NCBI RefSeq assembly: GCF_000383875.1
Contig: NZ_KB912914.1
Span: 83,363 to 147,362 of the forward strand
Source of the DNA: Caldibacillus debilis DSM 16016
GTDB taxonomy: Bacteria; Bacillota; Bacilli; Bacillales; Caldibacillaceae
Length of the DNA: 64,000 nucleotides
Direction: 5' to 3'
Shown in pieces: positions 26,541 to 35,708 of the stretch (its first letter is position 1; every line of letters starts with the position of its first letter). Made by a program: the position numbers and the translations under genes. The notes below the pieces were generated by a model. It was not told the DNA's origin and did no database searches. It saw only the letters and a list, made by a program, of their open reading frames with translations.

Positions 26541-26557
26541 CGCTTACCCACCTTTCC

Positions 26558-26998
26558 TCATTTTCCGATTTCAAGGGCCTTCATCAACATGCCCTTCGCG
26601 GCGTTGAACGTGGTGACGTTCGCTTCGTAGGAGCGGGTGGCGCTGATCAAATCCACCATCTCCCGCAAAGGATCCACATTCGGGTAGCGGACGTATCCGT
26701 CTTCACCGCTGTCGGGATGGTCGGGGTCATAGACGAGCTGGAAAGGGGACGGATCTTCCACGATCCTTGTCACCTTGACCCCGCCGGCTCCTTGCCGGCT
26801 GATCTCCGTGTTGAGATAGGATGAAAAGCTGTTTTCCTTAGGTTCCAGGACGACCATCTTCCGCCGGTAGGGCACCCACTCGCCGTTCACGTATCTGCCC
26901 CTCGTCGTTTCGGCGTTGGCGATGTTCGACGAGATGACGTCCATCCTCAGCCGCTGGGCGGTCAAGGCCGACGCCGGGATGCTCAAACTGGAAAACAC
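26558..26998 (-). CDS. flgC: Proximal rod protein FlgC
   Basis: Rod protein of 146 residues with the N-terminal signature ALTAQRLRMDVISSNIANAE and the C-terminal helix YEANVTTFNAAKGMLMKALE. Start is a GTG at 26998, two bases after the flgB stop codon, with GGGAGGG upstream. It stacks on FlgB in the basal-body rod. Confidence 0.96.
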   Translation of the reverse strand: MFSSLSIPASALTAQRLRMDVISSNIANAETTRGRYVNGEWVPYRRKMVVLEPKENSFSSYLNTEISRQGAGGVKVTRIVEDPSPFQLVYDPDHPDSGEDGYVRYPNVDPLREMVDLISATRSYEANVTTFNAAKGMLMKALEIGK

Positions 26999-27000
26999 GG

Positions 27001-27393
27001 TTATTTCCCTCCCTTAATGACGGTTTCCAACCCGTTAAATTTTCCGCTCAACCGGTCGGCCAAGGCGTAATAGTAAATCTGGTTTTCTGCCAGTTTCGAC
27101 ATTTCCTCGTCCATATCGACGCTGTTCCCGTTATGGTTGTATTGAAATGGATTGCTGGTCTGCTGCACAGGATTGGAATTTGAGGAGCGAATCGGAATGT
27201 GGCGCGGGTCCGTACGCCTTCCCTCAAAGGCATTCCGGAGTTCCTGCTGAAAGAATGAGCGGAAATTGACTTGTTTCGCCTTGTAGTTGGGAGTGTCCGC
27301 GTTGGCGATGTTTTCGGAAATGACCTTTTGCCTGAGAGCGGAATAATCCAACGCCCTTTCGAGAACGTTGAAGGTGCTGGAGAACAAATCCAT
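27001..27393 (-). CDS. flgB: Proximal rod protein FlgB, first gene of the fla/che operon
   Basis: Rod protein of 130 residues. The opening MDLFSSTFNVLERALDYSAL and KVISENIANADTPNYKAKQV are typical, and the Gly/Asn-rich middle and C-terminal helix fit the family. The ATG at 27393 has GGAGTGA upstream; the frame is open further 5' but lacks an RBS there. As the first gene of the 27-kb fla/che unit it lies directly after a promoter and CodY-box cluster. Confidence 0.96.
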   Translation of the reverse strand: MDLFSSTFNVLERALDYSALRQKVISENIANADTPNYKAKQVNFRSFFQQELRNAFEGRRTDPRHIPIRSSNSNPVQQTSNPFQYNHNGNSVDMDEEMSKLAENQIYYYALADRLSGKFNGLETVIKGGK

Positions 27394-27452
27394 GGCAATC
27401 ACTCCAAAATATGACAAGATCTTTAAAAATTTGTCATATTGATACAATTATC

Positions 27453-27482
27453 ATTGTACGATTGGCAAATCTCGGTTGTCCA
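27453..27482 (-). promoter_or_regulatory. Putative sigma-A promoter of the fla/che operon
   Basis: On the minus strand TGGACA (27482-27477) and TACAAT (27458-27453) are separated by 18 bases, each one mismatch from consensus, about 60 bases before the flgB start. No convincing sigma-D promoter (TAAA-N15-GCCGATAT) was found in this gap, although B. subtilis has one here. Confidence 0.6.
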
Positions 27483-27496
27483 TAACGGATAGGTAA

Positions 27497-27547
27497 AATT
27501 TTCTGGGACTTTTTAACCAAAATTTCGCCGAAAATTTTCTGTCAAGC
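27497..27547. promoter_or_regulatory. Cluster of three CodY-box-like sites upstream of flgB
   Basis: Three 15-mers resemble the CodY box AATTTTCWGAAAATT: 27497-27511 (12 of 15 match), 27522-27536 (11 of 15, right half perfect) and 27533-27547 (11 of 15, left half perfect). They lie 15-65 bases upstream of the proposed flgB -35 element and next to codY itself. In B. subtilis CodY represses the fla/che promoter; the same control is inferred here. Confidence 0.6.
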
Positions 27548-27674
27548 AGTAAAATCTTCCCTGTCAGAAGGAGAAGAACCGGGACTCTCCTGTTATTTTT
27601 CGACAAAAACTTCAAATTCCCTTCAATTTTTTTAGGCCGAAAGAACCATTTTTGATAAGATTTTCAATTTCATG

Positions 27675-27709
27675 CAAAAAAAATCGGGGCTAGTAAAATA
27701 GCCCCGATT
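27675..27709 (-). terminator. Rho-independent terminator after codY
   Basis: A perfect 10-bp stem (AATCGGGGCT / AGCCCCGATT, 27682-27691 with 27700-27709) with an 8-base loop is followed on the minus strand by a T run. It also has a T-rich flank on the plus strand, so it may work in both directions. It separates the xerC-hslVU-codY unit from fla/che. Confidence 0.92.
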
Positions 27710-27773
27710 GTCATTTTTTTAGTTCATTTTTCCTAAAAAAGGTCCGCAAGGGGACAACTGCGGCGGATTTCTT

Positions 27774-28550
27774 TTACGAGCGGACCTTTTCCAGTTCTTC
27801 CAAAAACTTGTTGTTCAACACTTTAATGAAGGTGCCCTTCATTCCCAAGGACCGGGATTCGATGACGCCCGCGCTCTCCAGTTTCCGCAGGGCGTTGACG
27901 ATGACGGAACGGGTGATGCCGACCCGGTCGGCGATCTTCGATGCGACCAAAAGCCCCTCTTTCCCGTTCAATTCTTCAAAAATATGCTCAATCGCTTCCA
28001 ACTCGCTGTAAGAGAGGGAGCTGATCGCCATCTGCACGACCGCCTTGCTTCTTGCGTCCTCTTCGATTTGTTCCGATTTTTCCCGCAAGATTTCCATGGC
28101 GACGACGGTGGCGCCGTACTCGGCCAGCAGCAGGTCGTCGTCCTTAAATTCCTCATCCAGGCGGGACAGGATCAAAGTTCCCAGCCGTTCGCCGCCGCCC
28201 ACGATCGGGACGATGGTCGTCAGGCCGTTTTTGAAAATGTCCTTGTTTTCCACCGGAAAAGCGGTATACGGGCTGTCCACGCCGATGTTGGCCGTCGTTT
28301 CATTGATGTTGAACAGGCTTTTCGTATATTCTTCCGGGAACTGCCGGTCTTCGAACATCTTTTTCATCCGTTCGTTTTCAATTTGCTGGGCGATGGCAAA
28401 ACCCAACAATTTTCCCCTGCGGCTGACGATGAAGACGTTCGCGTTGATGACTTCGCTCAAGGTTTCCGACATTTCTTTAAAGTTGACCGGCTTTCCGCCG
28501 GCGTTTTGCAATAAGGCGTTGATTTTCCTCGCTTTGGTCAACAAATCCAT
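27774..28550 (-). CDS. codY: Global nutrient-responsive repressor CodY
   Basis: CodY (258 residues) senses branched-chain amino acids and GTP and represses stationary-phase, nutrient-uptake and motility genes. The N-terminal GAF domain keeps the ligand residues known from B. subtilis with the same numbering (R61, M62, M65, F71). The C-terminal winged helix contains [20 protein letters not shown] (about 203-222). The ATG at 28550 has GGGAGG eight bases upstream; the frame is open further 5' without an RBS. Its position after hslU and before fla/che is ancestral in Bacillus. Confidence 0.98.
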   Translation of the reverse strand: MDLLTKARKINALLQNAGGKPVNFKEMSETLSEVINANVFIVSRRGKLLGFAIAQQIENERMKKMFEDRQFPEEYTKSLFNINETTANIGVDSPYTAFPVENKDIFKNGLTTIVPIVGGGERLGTLILSRLDEEFKDDDLLLAEYGATVVAMEILREKSEQIEEDARSKAVVQMAISSLSYSELEAIEHIFEELNGKEGLLVASKIADRVGITRSVIVNALRKLESAGVIESRSLGMKGTFIKVLNNKFLEELEKVRS

Positions 28551-28598
28551 TTTCATTTCCTCCCTGTCAATGAGTTGCTTTAATTCTTGCAACAAAGA

Positions 28599-30002
28599 TT
28601 ACAGAATGTATTGGCTCAAATCTTTGTCTTTCATGATTGCGCCGAGTTTATCCATCACGTATTTGTCGGTGATCGTGATTTTTTCCATCGTAATGTCTGG
28701 CGCTTCGAAAGACAGATCTTCCAAAAGCTTTTCCATGATCGTATGCAGTCGTCTCGCACCAATATTATCGGTCTGTTGGTTCACTTCATAAGCGATCTCG
28801 GCGATTCTACGAATAGCTTCATCAGAAAATTCAATTTTTATACCTTCCGTTTCCAACAATGCCTGATATTGTTTCAAAATCGCATTGTCCGGTTCCACCA
28901 AGATCCGGACGAAGTCGTCGACGGAAAGCTTCTTCAATTCCACCCGAATCGGGAAACGGCCCTGCAATTCCGGGATCAGATCGGACGGTTTCGTCAGGTG
29001 GAAGGCGCCGGCGGCGATGAACAGCATATGGTCGGTTTTCACGGGCCCGTATTTGGTCACGACGGTGCAGCCTTCCACGACCGGCAGGATATCCCTCTGC
29101 ACCCCTTCCCTGGATACGTCGATGGAAGAACCGCCGCCGTTCTTGTTGGCAATCTTGTCGATTTCATCGATGAAGATGATCCCGTGCTGTTCCGCCCGCT
29201 CGATCGCCTGCTGGGTAACTTCGTCCATGTCGATCAGTTTTTGCGCCTCTTCCTGGATCAGGATCTTTCTCGCGTCCTTAACCGGGACCCGCTTCTTCTT
29301 TTTCCTTTTCGGAAGCAGGCTGCTGAAGGCGTCTTGCATATTCATCCCCATTTGTTCCAACCCCGAGCCTTGCAGCAGGTCGAACATGAAAGGGGACTGC
29401 TCTTCCACTTCCAGGGTGACCAGCTCATCCTCCAATTCGCCTTTGGCCAGTTTTTCCCTTACCGCCCTTCTTTTTTCAACGATCGTCCCGTCATCGCCGG
29501 CGTCGGGCTCCGGTTCGGAAACGGTTCCTCCCCCGAACAGCATTTCAAAGGGATTTTTCATGTTCGCCTGCTTCTTCTGCGCCGGGACCAAAAGGCTCAC
29601 GAGCCTCCGTTCGGCGTTCGCCTTCGCCTTTTCCTGGACGGCGAGCATCTTTTCCTGTTTGACGAGGCGGACGCTCGTTTCCACCAAATCCCGGACCATC
29701 GATTCCACATCCCTGCCGACGTAGCCGACTTCGGTGAATTTCGTCGCCTCCACTTTGACAAACGGGGCGTTTACCAGCTTGGCGATTCGCCGGGCGATTT
29801 CCGTTTTGCCGACGCCGGTGGGCCCGATCATCAAAATGTTTTTCGGCATGATTTCATCCCTTAATTTTTCGGGAAGCAGGCTCCGCCGGTAACGGTTCCT
29901 CAAAGCGACGGCAACCGCCCGTTTCGCTTCCTGCTGGCCGACGATATACTGATCGAGTTTTTCCACGATTTGCCTCGGAGTCAGTTCCTGCCTTTTTTGC
30001 AG
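28599..30002 (-). CDS. hslU: HslU/ClpY ATPase, probable CTG start codon
   Basis: AAA+ unfoldase (467 residues) that feeds substrates to HslV. The P-loop GPTGVGKT (60-67), pore motif GYVGRD, acidic intermediate domain and Walker B IIFIDEID are present. A start at the GTG at 29966 would remove the conserved segment [18 protein letters not shown]. The frame continues upstream to a CTG at 30002 that stands seven bases after GGGAGGG, directly behind the hslV stop, and this start gives exactly the length of B. subtilis ClpY. No ATG, GTG or TTG fits that RBS. It follows hslV and precedes codY. Confidence 0.93.
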   Translation of the reverse strand: MQKRQELTPRQIVEKLDQYIVGQQEAKRAVAVALRNRYRRSLLPEKLRDEIMPKNILMIGPTGVGKTEIARRIAKLVNAPFVKVEATKFTEVGYVGRDVESMVRDLVETSVRLVKQEKMLAVQEKAKANAERRLVSLLVPAQKKQANMKNPFEMLFGGGTVSEPEPDAGDDGTIVEKRRAVREKLAKGELEDELVTLEVEEQSPFMFDLLQGSGLEQMGMNMQDAFSSLLPKRKKKKRVPVKDARKILIQEEAQKLIDMDEVTQQAIERAEQHGIIFIDEIDKIANKNGGGSSIDVSREGVQRDILPVVEGCTVVTKYGPVKTDHMLFIAAGAFHLTKPSDLIPELQGRFPIRVELKKLSVDDFVRILVEPDNAILKQYQALLETEGIKIEFSDEAIRRIAEIAYEVNQQTDNIGARRLHTIMEKLLEDLSFEAPDITMEKITITDKYVMDKLGAIMKDKDLSQYIL

Positions 30003-30016
30003 CTTTTTTCCCTCCC

Positions 30017-30556
30017 TTAAATTTCTTCCACGACGATGCGGTCATTCGTATACACGCACAGGTCCGCGGCGATTTTCAGGGCCGCTTCGGCGATTTCCCG
30101 GGCGGACAAATGATCGCCGGCGAATTGCTTCAACGCCCTCCCCGCCGCCAGGGCGTAATTCCCGCCCGATCCGATGGCCAACATCCCGTCGTCGGGCTGA
30201 ATCACTTCCCCGGTGCCGGATATGAGCAATAAACGGCTTTCATCCATGACGATGAGCATCGCTTCCAATCTGCGTAAAACTTTGTCGCTTCTCCACTGTT
30301 TTGCCAATTCCACCGCCGCCCTTTCCAGGTTCCCGTTGAACTCGTCCAGTTTGCCTTCAAACATTTCAAACAAGGTAAACGCATCGGCCACGGAACCGGC
30401 AAATCCGGCGAGCACCTTGCCGTTGTACAGCCTTCTCACCTTTCTCGCCGTCTGCTTCATGACGACCGCGTTCCCGAAGGTCACTTGGCCGTCTCCGGCC
30501 ATGGCCCCTTTTCCCTTGTGATGGATGGCAAAAATCGTCGTTGCACGGATTTCCAT
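30017..30556 (-). CDS. hslV: HslV/ClpQ proteasome-like peptidase
   Basis: Peptidase subunit (179 residues) of the HslUV two-component protease. The mature Thr1 is expected at residue 6 ([15 protein letters not shown]), with the typical [19 protein letters not shown] and [14 protein letters not shown]. Bacillus homologues also carry a few residues before the TT pair; B. subtilis ClpQ has been described as using an N-terminal Ser, which this protein lacks. RBS GGGGGG lies six bases before the ATG. Between xerC and hslU. Confidence 0.96.
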   Translation of the reverse strand: MEIRATTIFAIHHKGKGAMAGDGQVTFGNAVVMKQTARKVRRLYNGKVLAGFAGSVADAFTLFEMFEGKLDEFNGNLERAAVELAKQWRSDKVLRRLEAMLIVMDESRLLLISGTGEVIQPDDGMLAIGSGGNYALAAGRALKQFAGDHLSAREIAEAALKIAADLCVYTNDRIVVEEI

Positions 30557-30567
30557 TTCGATCCCCC

Positions 30568-31461
30568 CTATGCCCGCGGGTGATGCGCATCGTAGATTTT
30601 CCGCAAATGCTCCTTCGTCACATGGGTATACACTTGCGTGGAAGACAGATGGGAATGCCCGAGCAGCTCCTGAACCGTCCGCAAATCCGCCCCGTTGTTC
30701 AACAGATGGGTGGCGAAGGTATGGCGGATCTTATGGGGATAAAGTTTTTTCCCCCCCGCCTTGTCGGACAACGTCCGGAAGACGTAACGGATCCCCCGTT
30801 CGGTGATCGGCTTGCCGCGCCCGTTCACAAACAAATAGGGATGATCCTCGCCCTTCATCAATTTTTTCCGCCCGTCGTTGATGTACAGGTCGAGATAGAC
30901 TTGGGCAAAGTGGCCGTAGGGAACATATCTTTCCTTCTTTCCCTTGCCCTTGACCAACAGGACGGACAGGAAATCATCAAGATCGTCCAGCCGGATGTTG
31001 GCGCATTCGCTGACCCGGATGCCGGTGGCATACATCAGTTCGAGCAGGGCCCGGTCCCTTTGGCCCAAAGGCGTGGACACGTCGGCGGATTCGAACAGCG
31101 CATTCATCTCTTCTTCATAAAAAAAAGCGGGCAAGCGTTGCTCGAGTTTCGGTGAAGCCGTATGTACGAAGGGGTTGTCCCGGCAATGGGCTTCACGCAT
31201 GAGAAACTTGTAAAAGGCTCGCAAACTGGACAGTTTTCTTGCGATCGATTTTCGGGCAAGCTTCCTTTCGAACAAACGGGTCAAATATAAACGGGCATCC
31301 TGGATGGAAACATCATCCAAATTTTCAATAGATTGTTCATGCATGAACATGAAAAACTCTACAATATCCTTTTTGTAGCTGTCGATCGTATGCTGGGAAT
31401 AATTTTTTTCGAGTTGCAAATGTTCAAGAAATTGACTTAACAAAAAATTCGGAATTGGCAA
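30568..31461 (-). CDS. xerC: Tyrosine recombinase XerC (CodV)
   Basis: XerC (297 residues) resolves chromosome dimers at dif together with XerD. The N-terminal SAM-like core-binding domain covers about residues 1-95. The catalytic set is R149 (TGIRVSEC), H243 and R246 ([13 protein letters not shown]), H269 (LLGHSHLSS) and Y278 (VYTHV). I placed the start at the TTG at 31461, six bases after GAGGTG; in-frame ATG 31494 and GTG 31470 lie upstream and are less well spaced. First gene of the xerC-hslV-hslU-codY unit. Confidence 0.94.
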   Translation of the reverse strand: MPIPNFLLSQFLEHLQLEKNYSQHTIDSYKKDIVEFFMFMHEQSIENLDDVSIQDARLYLTRLFERKLARKSIARKLSSLRAFYKFLMREAHCRDNPFVHTASPKLEQRLPAFFYEEEMNALFESADVSTPLGQRDRALLELMYATGIRVSECANIRLDDLDDFLSVLLVKGKGKKERYVPYGHFAQVYLDLYINDGRKKLMKGEDHPYLFVNGRGKPITERGIRYVFRTLSDKAGGKKLYPHKIRHTFATHLLNNGADLRTVQELLGHSHLSSTQVYTHVTKEHLRKIYDAHHPRA

Positions 31462-31484
31462 GCAAAACACCTCGCGGCTCTTCA

Positions 31485-31513
31485 ATAGTAACATATAATT
31501 TTTTAAATTTCAA
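31485..31513 (-). promoter_or_regulatory. Putative sigma-A promoter of xerC-hslV-hslU-codY
   Basis: TTGAAA (31513-31508) and TACTAT (31490-31485) are spaced 17 bases apart on the minus strand, about 25 bases before the proposed xerC start codon. The surrounding DNA is AT-rich, in contrast to the GC-rich spacer further upstream. Confidence 0.5.
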
Positions 31514-31822
31514 TAAGATTTCACATTTTTTTCACAAAGTTCTGAATAGTATTTAAGGACAGCCGCGGGCAGGCGTCCTGCCTGCCGTCTTTCCTCTTCT
31601 CCCGGCTCCGGACGCGGGGGCGTGCCGGGCAAGCCCTTGCGGCGGCACCGGCGCAACCTTTTCTCCCGTCTGCAGGGGAAGCCCGCTCCCGGATGTTCCC
31701 GCTTCCGCCGGCAGATGGCACGCGCCGCCGGCTTCTCCCCGTCCCATTCGCCGCCTTCAGGCAACGCCCCGCCGAAAGATGGCAGCGGATGGGAGCGGCC
31801 ATAAGAAAAGGATGAGAAGATC
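31514..31822. other. GC-rich spacer between topA and xerC; trmFO absent
   Basis: No gene is seen in this spacer. Open frames here are GC-driven, overlap each other on both strands, and have no RBS or recognisable product. An inverted repeat GGCAGGC-GTCCT-GCCTGCC lies near 31570-31590 but lacks a T run, so it is not called a terminator. In B. subtilis trmFO (gid) lies here; neither the gene nor a remnant is visible. Confidence 0.6.
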
Positions 31823-33898
31823 TCACCCCTGTACATTCTCTTTATATTCGCAATTCAAACATTGAACCTGGCTGCCCTTTTTCAATTTTTTCTCCACCAG
31901 CACCCCGTTGCAATTGGGGCAGGGCCGGGCAAGGGGTTTATCCCAGGAGACGAAATCGCAGTCAGGGAACCGGTCGCAGCCGTAAAAGAGCCGACCACGC
32001 TTCGTTCTCCGCTCCACGATCTTGCCCTTGCCGCATTTGGGGCAGGCGACCCCGATTTCCTTCAGAATCGGCTTCGTGTTGCGGCATTCGGGGAAATTGC
32101 TGCAGGCCAAAAACTTGCCGTATCTTCCGGTCTTGATCACCATCGGGCTGCCGCAAATCTCGCAGTCTTCCCCGGCGTATTCGTCTTCGATCTCCACCTT
32201 GGCCATTTCCTTTTCCGCCTTTTTCAAATTTTGTTCAAATCCTTTGTAAAAGGCGTCGACGATGGAGACCCAATGTTCCTTCCCTTCCTCGATGGCATCC
32301 AGTTCGCTTTCCATTTTCGCGGTAAATTTCACGTTGAGGATGTCGGGGAAATATTCGTTCATCAGCTCGATGACGATTTCCCCCAGCTCGGTGGGGACGA
32401 ACCGTTTGTTTTCCAGCCGCACATAACCCCGTTTTTGGATCGTATCCAAGGTCGGCGCGTAAGTGGACGGCCGGCCGATGCCGAGTTCTTCCAGCGTCTT
32501 TACGAGCCGGGCCTCGGTATACCGGGGCGGCGGCTGGGTAAAATGCTGCTTCGGTTCGATTTTTAAGCTCTTCACTTTGTCCCCTTCCTGGAGTTCCGGC
32601 AGCAGGGGATCCTGTTCCTCCGCCTGGTCGTCGGTCCCTTCCACATACACCTTCATAAAGCCGGGAAAGAGGATCTTCGAACCGGTGGCTTTGAACACGA
32701 TCTCGCCATTGGCCAATTCCGCCGTGATCGTCTCCAGGACGGCGGGGGACATTTGGCTGGCGATAAACCGTTCCCAAATTAATTGATACAGCTTAAACTG
32801 ATCCTTCGTCAAATATTTTTTCACCGCTTCCGGTTCCTTCAACGGGGTCGTCGGACGGATCCCCTCATGGGCGTCCTGCACTTTTCCGGCCTTTTTCTCC
32901 TTCCGGGCGGCGGGCTGGGAGTATTCCTGCCCGTAATGGGCGGCGATATAAGCTTCCGCTTCCCTTTTCGCCGATTCCGAGATTCTCGTCGAATCGGTGC
33001 GCATATAGGTGATCAGCCCGACGGTGCCCTCTTCGCCGATATCGACCCCTTCGTAAAGTTCCTGGGCAATCATCATCGTCTTCTTCGCCCGGAAATTCAG
33101 CTTCCTTGCCGCCTCCTGCTGCAGGGAAGACGTGGTGAAGGGAGGCGGGGGATTTTTTTTCCGTTCCTTTTTGACGGCCGACTTTACGATGAATTCATCC
33201 CCGTCCAAGGCGGCCAAGATTTTTTTGACGTCCTCTTCGGATTTCAGTTCGACTTTTCCTTGCCCGTTCCCGTAAAAGACGGCGGGAAAGGTTTCCGTTC
33301 CCCGCTGAAACAGCCCCTTTATCGTCCAGTATTCTTCCGGCTGGAAGGAGCGGATTTCCTTTTCCCGGTCGATGATGAGCTTCACCGCCACCGATTGGAC
33401 CCGGCCGGCGCTCAATCCCTTTTTCACTTTTTTCCACAGGAGGGGGCTGATTTTGTACCCGACGAGACGGTCGAGGATCCGCCGAGCCTGTTGGGCGTCC
33501 ACCAAATCCATGTTGATCGGCCGGGGATGCTTGAACGACTCCCGGACCGCATCTTTCGTAATTTCATTGAACACGACGCGGCAATCGGATTCGGCATCCA
33601 GCTCCAGCGTATGGGCCAAATGCCAGGCGATCGCCTCCCCCTCCCGGTCCGGGTCGGCGGCCAAATAGACCTTTTTCGCCTTTTTCGCCGCGTTCTTCAG
33701 CTCTTTTATGATGCCGCCCTTTCCGCGGATGGTAATATATTTCGGCTGAAAGCCGTTATTTATGTCGACGCCGATTTGGCTTTTCGGCAGGTCCCGGATA
33801 TGTCCCATCGACGCTTTGACCGTATATTTTTTCCCCAAATATTTCTCGATGGTCTTCGCCTTCGCCGGCGACTCCACGATGACCAGATATTCAGACAT
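31823..33898 (-). CDS. topA: DNA topoisomerase I
   Basis: Type IA topoisomerase (691 residues) that relaxes negative supercoils. The N-terminal Toprim domain shows [14 protein letters not shown] and the metal-binding D82-x-D84-x-E86 in [13 protein letters not shown]. The active-site Tyr is about Y298 in [14 protein letters not shown]. The C terminus carries three four-Cys zinc ribbons (CEICG..., CPKCG..., CPNCN...). Length and motifs match B. subtilis TopA. It is followed by a GC-rich gap and not by trmFO. Confidence 0.98.
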   Translation of the reverse strand: MSEYLVIVESPAKAKTIEKYLGKKYTVKASMGHIRDLPKSQIGVDINNGFQPKYITIRGKGGIIKELKNAAKKAKKVYLAADPDREGEAIAWHLAHTLELDAESDCRVVFNEITKDAVRESFKHPRPINMDLVDAQQARRILDRLVGYKISPLLWKKVKKGLSAGRVQSVAVKLIIDREKEIRSFQPEEYWTIKGLFQRGTETFPAVFYGNGQGKVELKSEEDVKKILAALDGDEFIVKSAVKKERKKNPPPPFTTSSLQQEAARKLNFRAKKTMMIAQELYEGVDIGEEGTVGLITYMRTDSTRISESAKREAEAYIAAHYGQEYSQPAARKEKKAGKVQDAHEGIRPTTPLKEPEAVKKYLTKDQFKLYQLIWERFIASQMSPAVLETITAELANGEIVFKATGSKILFPGFMKVYVEGTDDQAEEQDPLLPELQEGDKVKSLKIEPKQHFTQPPPRYTEARLVKTLEELGIGRPSTYAPTLDTIQKRGYVRLENKRFVPTELGEIVIELMNEYFPDILNVKFTAKMESELDAIEEGKEHWVSIVDAFYKGFEQNLKKAEKEMAKVEIEDEYAGEDCEICGSPMVIKTGRYGKFLACSNFPECRNTKPILKEIGVACPKCGKGKIVERRTKRGRLFYGCDRFPDCDFVSWDKPLARPCPNCNGVLVEKKLKKGSQVQCLNCEYKENVQG

Positions 33899-33943
33899 CC
33901 CTCAGCCTCCTCGGAGGTTCTACTAAAAATAAACCTTCACTAA

Positions 33944-33972
33944 TTATTAAAGAGAATCCCCGTTTTTGTCAA
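33944..33972 (-). promoter_or_regulatory. Possible sigma-A promoter of topA
   Basis: A perfect TTGACA (33972-33967) stands 17 bases from a weak TAATAA (33949-33944) on the minus strand, 45 bases before the topA start. The -10 element is poor, so this is tentative. Confidence 0.4.
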
Positions 33973-34675
33973 CAAAAAAGTAAATGATGGAAAGCCGATA
34001 AAAAATTGGTGCACGGCATGCCGCCCACCCGCTGCCGCTCTCTTCCTTCGCGAACGAAAACCCGGGTGAAAAAAGCGGACGCGGCCGTGGAAAGGGCCGG
34101 TGCCGGGCCGGAACATGAAAAGCCGGCGGAATCCGGGATCCGGCAAGATTTCCGCCGGGAAACCGGTCCGGCCTTCGGAAAAGCAAGGTTCATGCCCCGA
34201 AAGAAAGTCGGCAAATTCCCCGATTGCCGGAAAATCCATCGTCCCGGCTGATGACCGGCGGGAACGGAACGGCGAAAAATTTTCCGTGCAGATACGGCCG
34301 TTCCTGCCGGCAATTCCGAAGCCGGGAGAACCCCGTTTGACCGCTGTCGATGGGACAATTCCCTCTTCCCTTTTCGGAAAAGGCGGGAAAAGGCAGATCG
34401 GCCGCATATAACGGTTGATGCCGAAAGGGAAGCCGGCCCTTCCCCATCCGGCCGGACCGGCCCGACTGTCCGTAGGCTGTGCAAGCGCCCGAAAGATGGA
34501 ATCCGCGGCGGATGCCCGGTTCCCGTCGGCGGAACGGGCGCCGCAAGCCGATATGACCGGCCGCTTTTAACGACCTTCTCCTCCATCGTTCCTTGTGGGT
34601 CTCACAGGGCCGTCTCCGTCCGGCGACAAATCTTCACGTCTTTTTATATCCTTTATTTCTTTTTTTATACCAATC
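33973..34675. other. GC-rich gene-free region between dprA and topA
   Basis: About 700 bases with no supportable gene. Open frames on the minus strand (up to about 200 codons) consist of Arg/Pro/Gly/Ser-rich sequence without RBS or family resemblance. Several inverted repeats built on CCGG/GGCGGA are present, for example CGGCGGAA...TTCCGCCG near 34124-34158. The last 55 bases beside dprA are AT-rich with TATAAA-like sequences on the minus strand. No RNA gene is recognised. Confidence 0.5.
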
Positions 34676-35560
34676 TTATGCGCGGAAAAGAAATAATTCC
34701 TCCAGAATATCTTCTGCCCGTTGCACCAGCTTGGCCCCTTCCTGGATCAGCCGGTTCGTTCCCGCGGAAACGGGGCTGGTGACCGGCCCGGGGACGGCGA
34801 AAACTTCCCTTCCATAATCGAGGGCGAATTGGGCGGTAATGAGCGAACCGCTCCTTTCCCGGGCTTCCACCACCACGGTCCCGAGGGAAAGGCCGCTGAT
34901 GATCCGGTTTCTTTGCGGGAACTGGTGCTTCTTCGGCGGGGTATCGGGGGGATATTCGGAAAGGAGGAGCAGTTGGCCGGGATAGGATCGGAGCAAGGGG
35001 GCGGATTCTTTCGGATAGATGTGGTAAAAACCGCTGCCCAGGACGGCGACCGTGTTTCCGCCGCCTTCAAGCGCCCGCCGTTGGGCGCGGATGTCGATGC
35101 CCCGGGCAAAGCCGCTCACGATGAGAAAATCTTTTTCCACCAGGCCTTCGACGATGAGATCGGCGGCAAGGAGGCCGTACCGGGTCGGCGTCCGCGTTCC
35201 GACGACGGCAATCGTCCGCGGGTTTTGCAAAAGGTCCGGATTCCCTCGGGCGAATAAAACCCAGGGCGGCTGATGGATTTGTTTTAACAGGGGCGGATAT
35301 TGTTCATCAAAGATGGTAATGAGGGAGATTCGTTCCTGTTCATATTCGCGGATGAATGTTTCGACGGGCTTTTCGTGGAGATCGGAATAGAGCCGGGAAG
35401 CGTCGTGGAAGGGGATGTTCAAGAAGTCGGCGATTTCCGCCGGGGACAGGGAAAATACCGATTCCAGGGAGGGATCCGACGCGTAGATTTTTTCGATCGT
35501 CCGCCAGCCGGCTCCCCTGCAGTGCACGAGATGGATGAGCCGTTCGCGCCGTTTCTCCAT
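34676..35560 (-). CDS. dprA: DNA-processing protein DprA
   Basis: DprA (294 residues) binds incoming single-stranded DNA during transformation and loads RecA. An N-terminal helical SAM-like part is followed by the Rossmann-like core with VGTRTPTRYG, SGFARGIDIRAQRRAL, LGSGFYHIYP and SEYPPDTPPKKHQFPQRNR. The ATG at 35560 follows GGAGAAGGTGAT. It lies after the sucD terminator and upstream of topA, the ancestral order. Confidence 0.96.
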   Translation of the reverse strand: MEKRRERLIHLVHCRGAGWRTIEKIYASDPSLESVFSLSPAEIADFLNIPFHDASRLYSDLHEKPVETFIREYEQERISLITIFDEQYPPLLKQIHQPPWVLFARGNPDLLQNPRTIAVVGTRTPTRYGLLAADLIVEGLVEKDFLIVSGFARGIDIRAQRRALEGGGNTVAVLGSGFYHIYPKESAPLLRSYPGQLLLLSEYPPDTPPKKHQFPQRNRIISGLSLGTVVVEARERSGSLITAQFALDYGREVFAVPGPVTSPVSAGTNRLIQEGAKLVQRAEDILEELFLFRA

Positions 35561-35586
35561 ATCACCTTCTCCTTCTCGAAGAAATG

Positions 35587-35637
35587 AAAAAGGGGCGAAG
35601 GGCGCCCAATGCGCCGAAGCGAATGAAGCGCCCCTTT
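35587..35637 (-). terminator. Terminator after sucCD
   Basis: A 9-bp outer stem (AAAGGGGCG 35589-35597 with CGCCCCTTT 35629-35637) encloses an inner hairpin GGCGCCCAATGCGCC. On the minus strand it is followed by TTTTTCATTTC. It lies between sucD and dprA. Confidence 0.8.
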
Positions 35638-35708
35638 CCAAAAGAGGAAGGCGGATCCCCGCCGGGGCGGGAACCCGCGACCGGAAGCCATTTTGTCCGC
35701 GGAAGACC

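Noticed and set aside
27540-27545. Perfect TTGACA on the minus strand upstream of flgB considered as the -35 of fla/che
   Set aside because: No acceptable -10 lies 15-19 bases downstream; the sequence is better explained as part of the CodY-box cluster.
31510-31836. Overlapping minus-strand frames in the topA-xerC gap, as possible trmFO remnants
   Set aside because: Three frames on one strand are open at once because of GC richness, none has an RBS, and none resembles TrmFO or its FAD-binding motif.
33940-34586. Minus-strand frames of 118-205 codons between dprA and topA
   Set aside because: Arg/Pro/Ser/Gly-rich sequence, overlapping in several frames, without RBS, conserved motif or promoter at a sensible distance.
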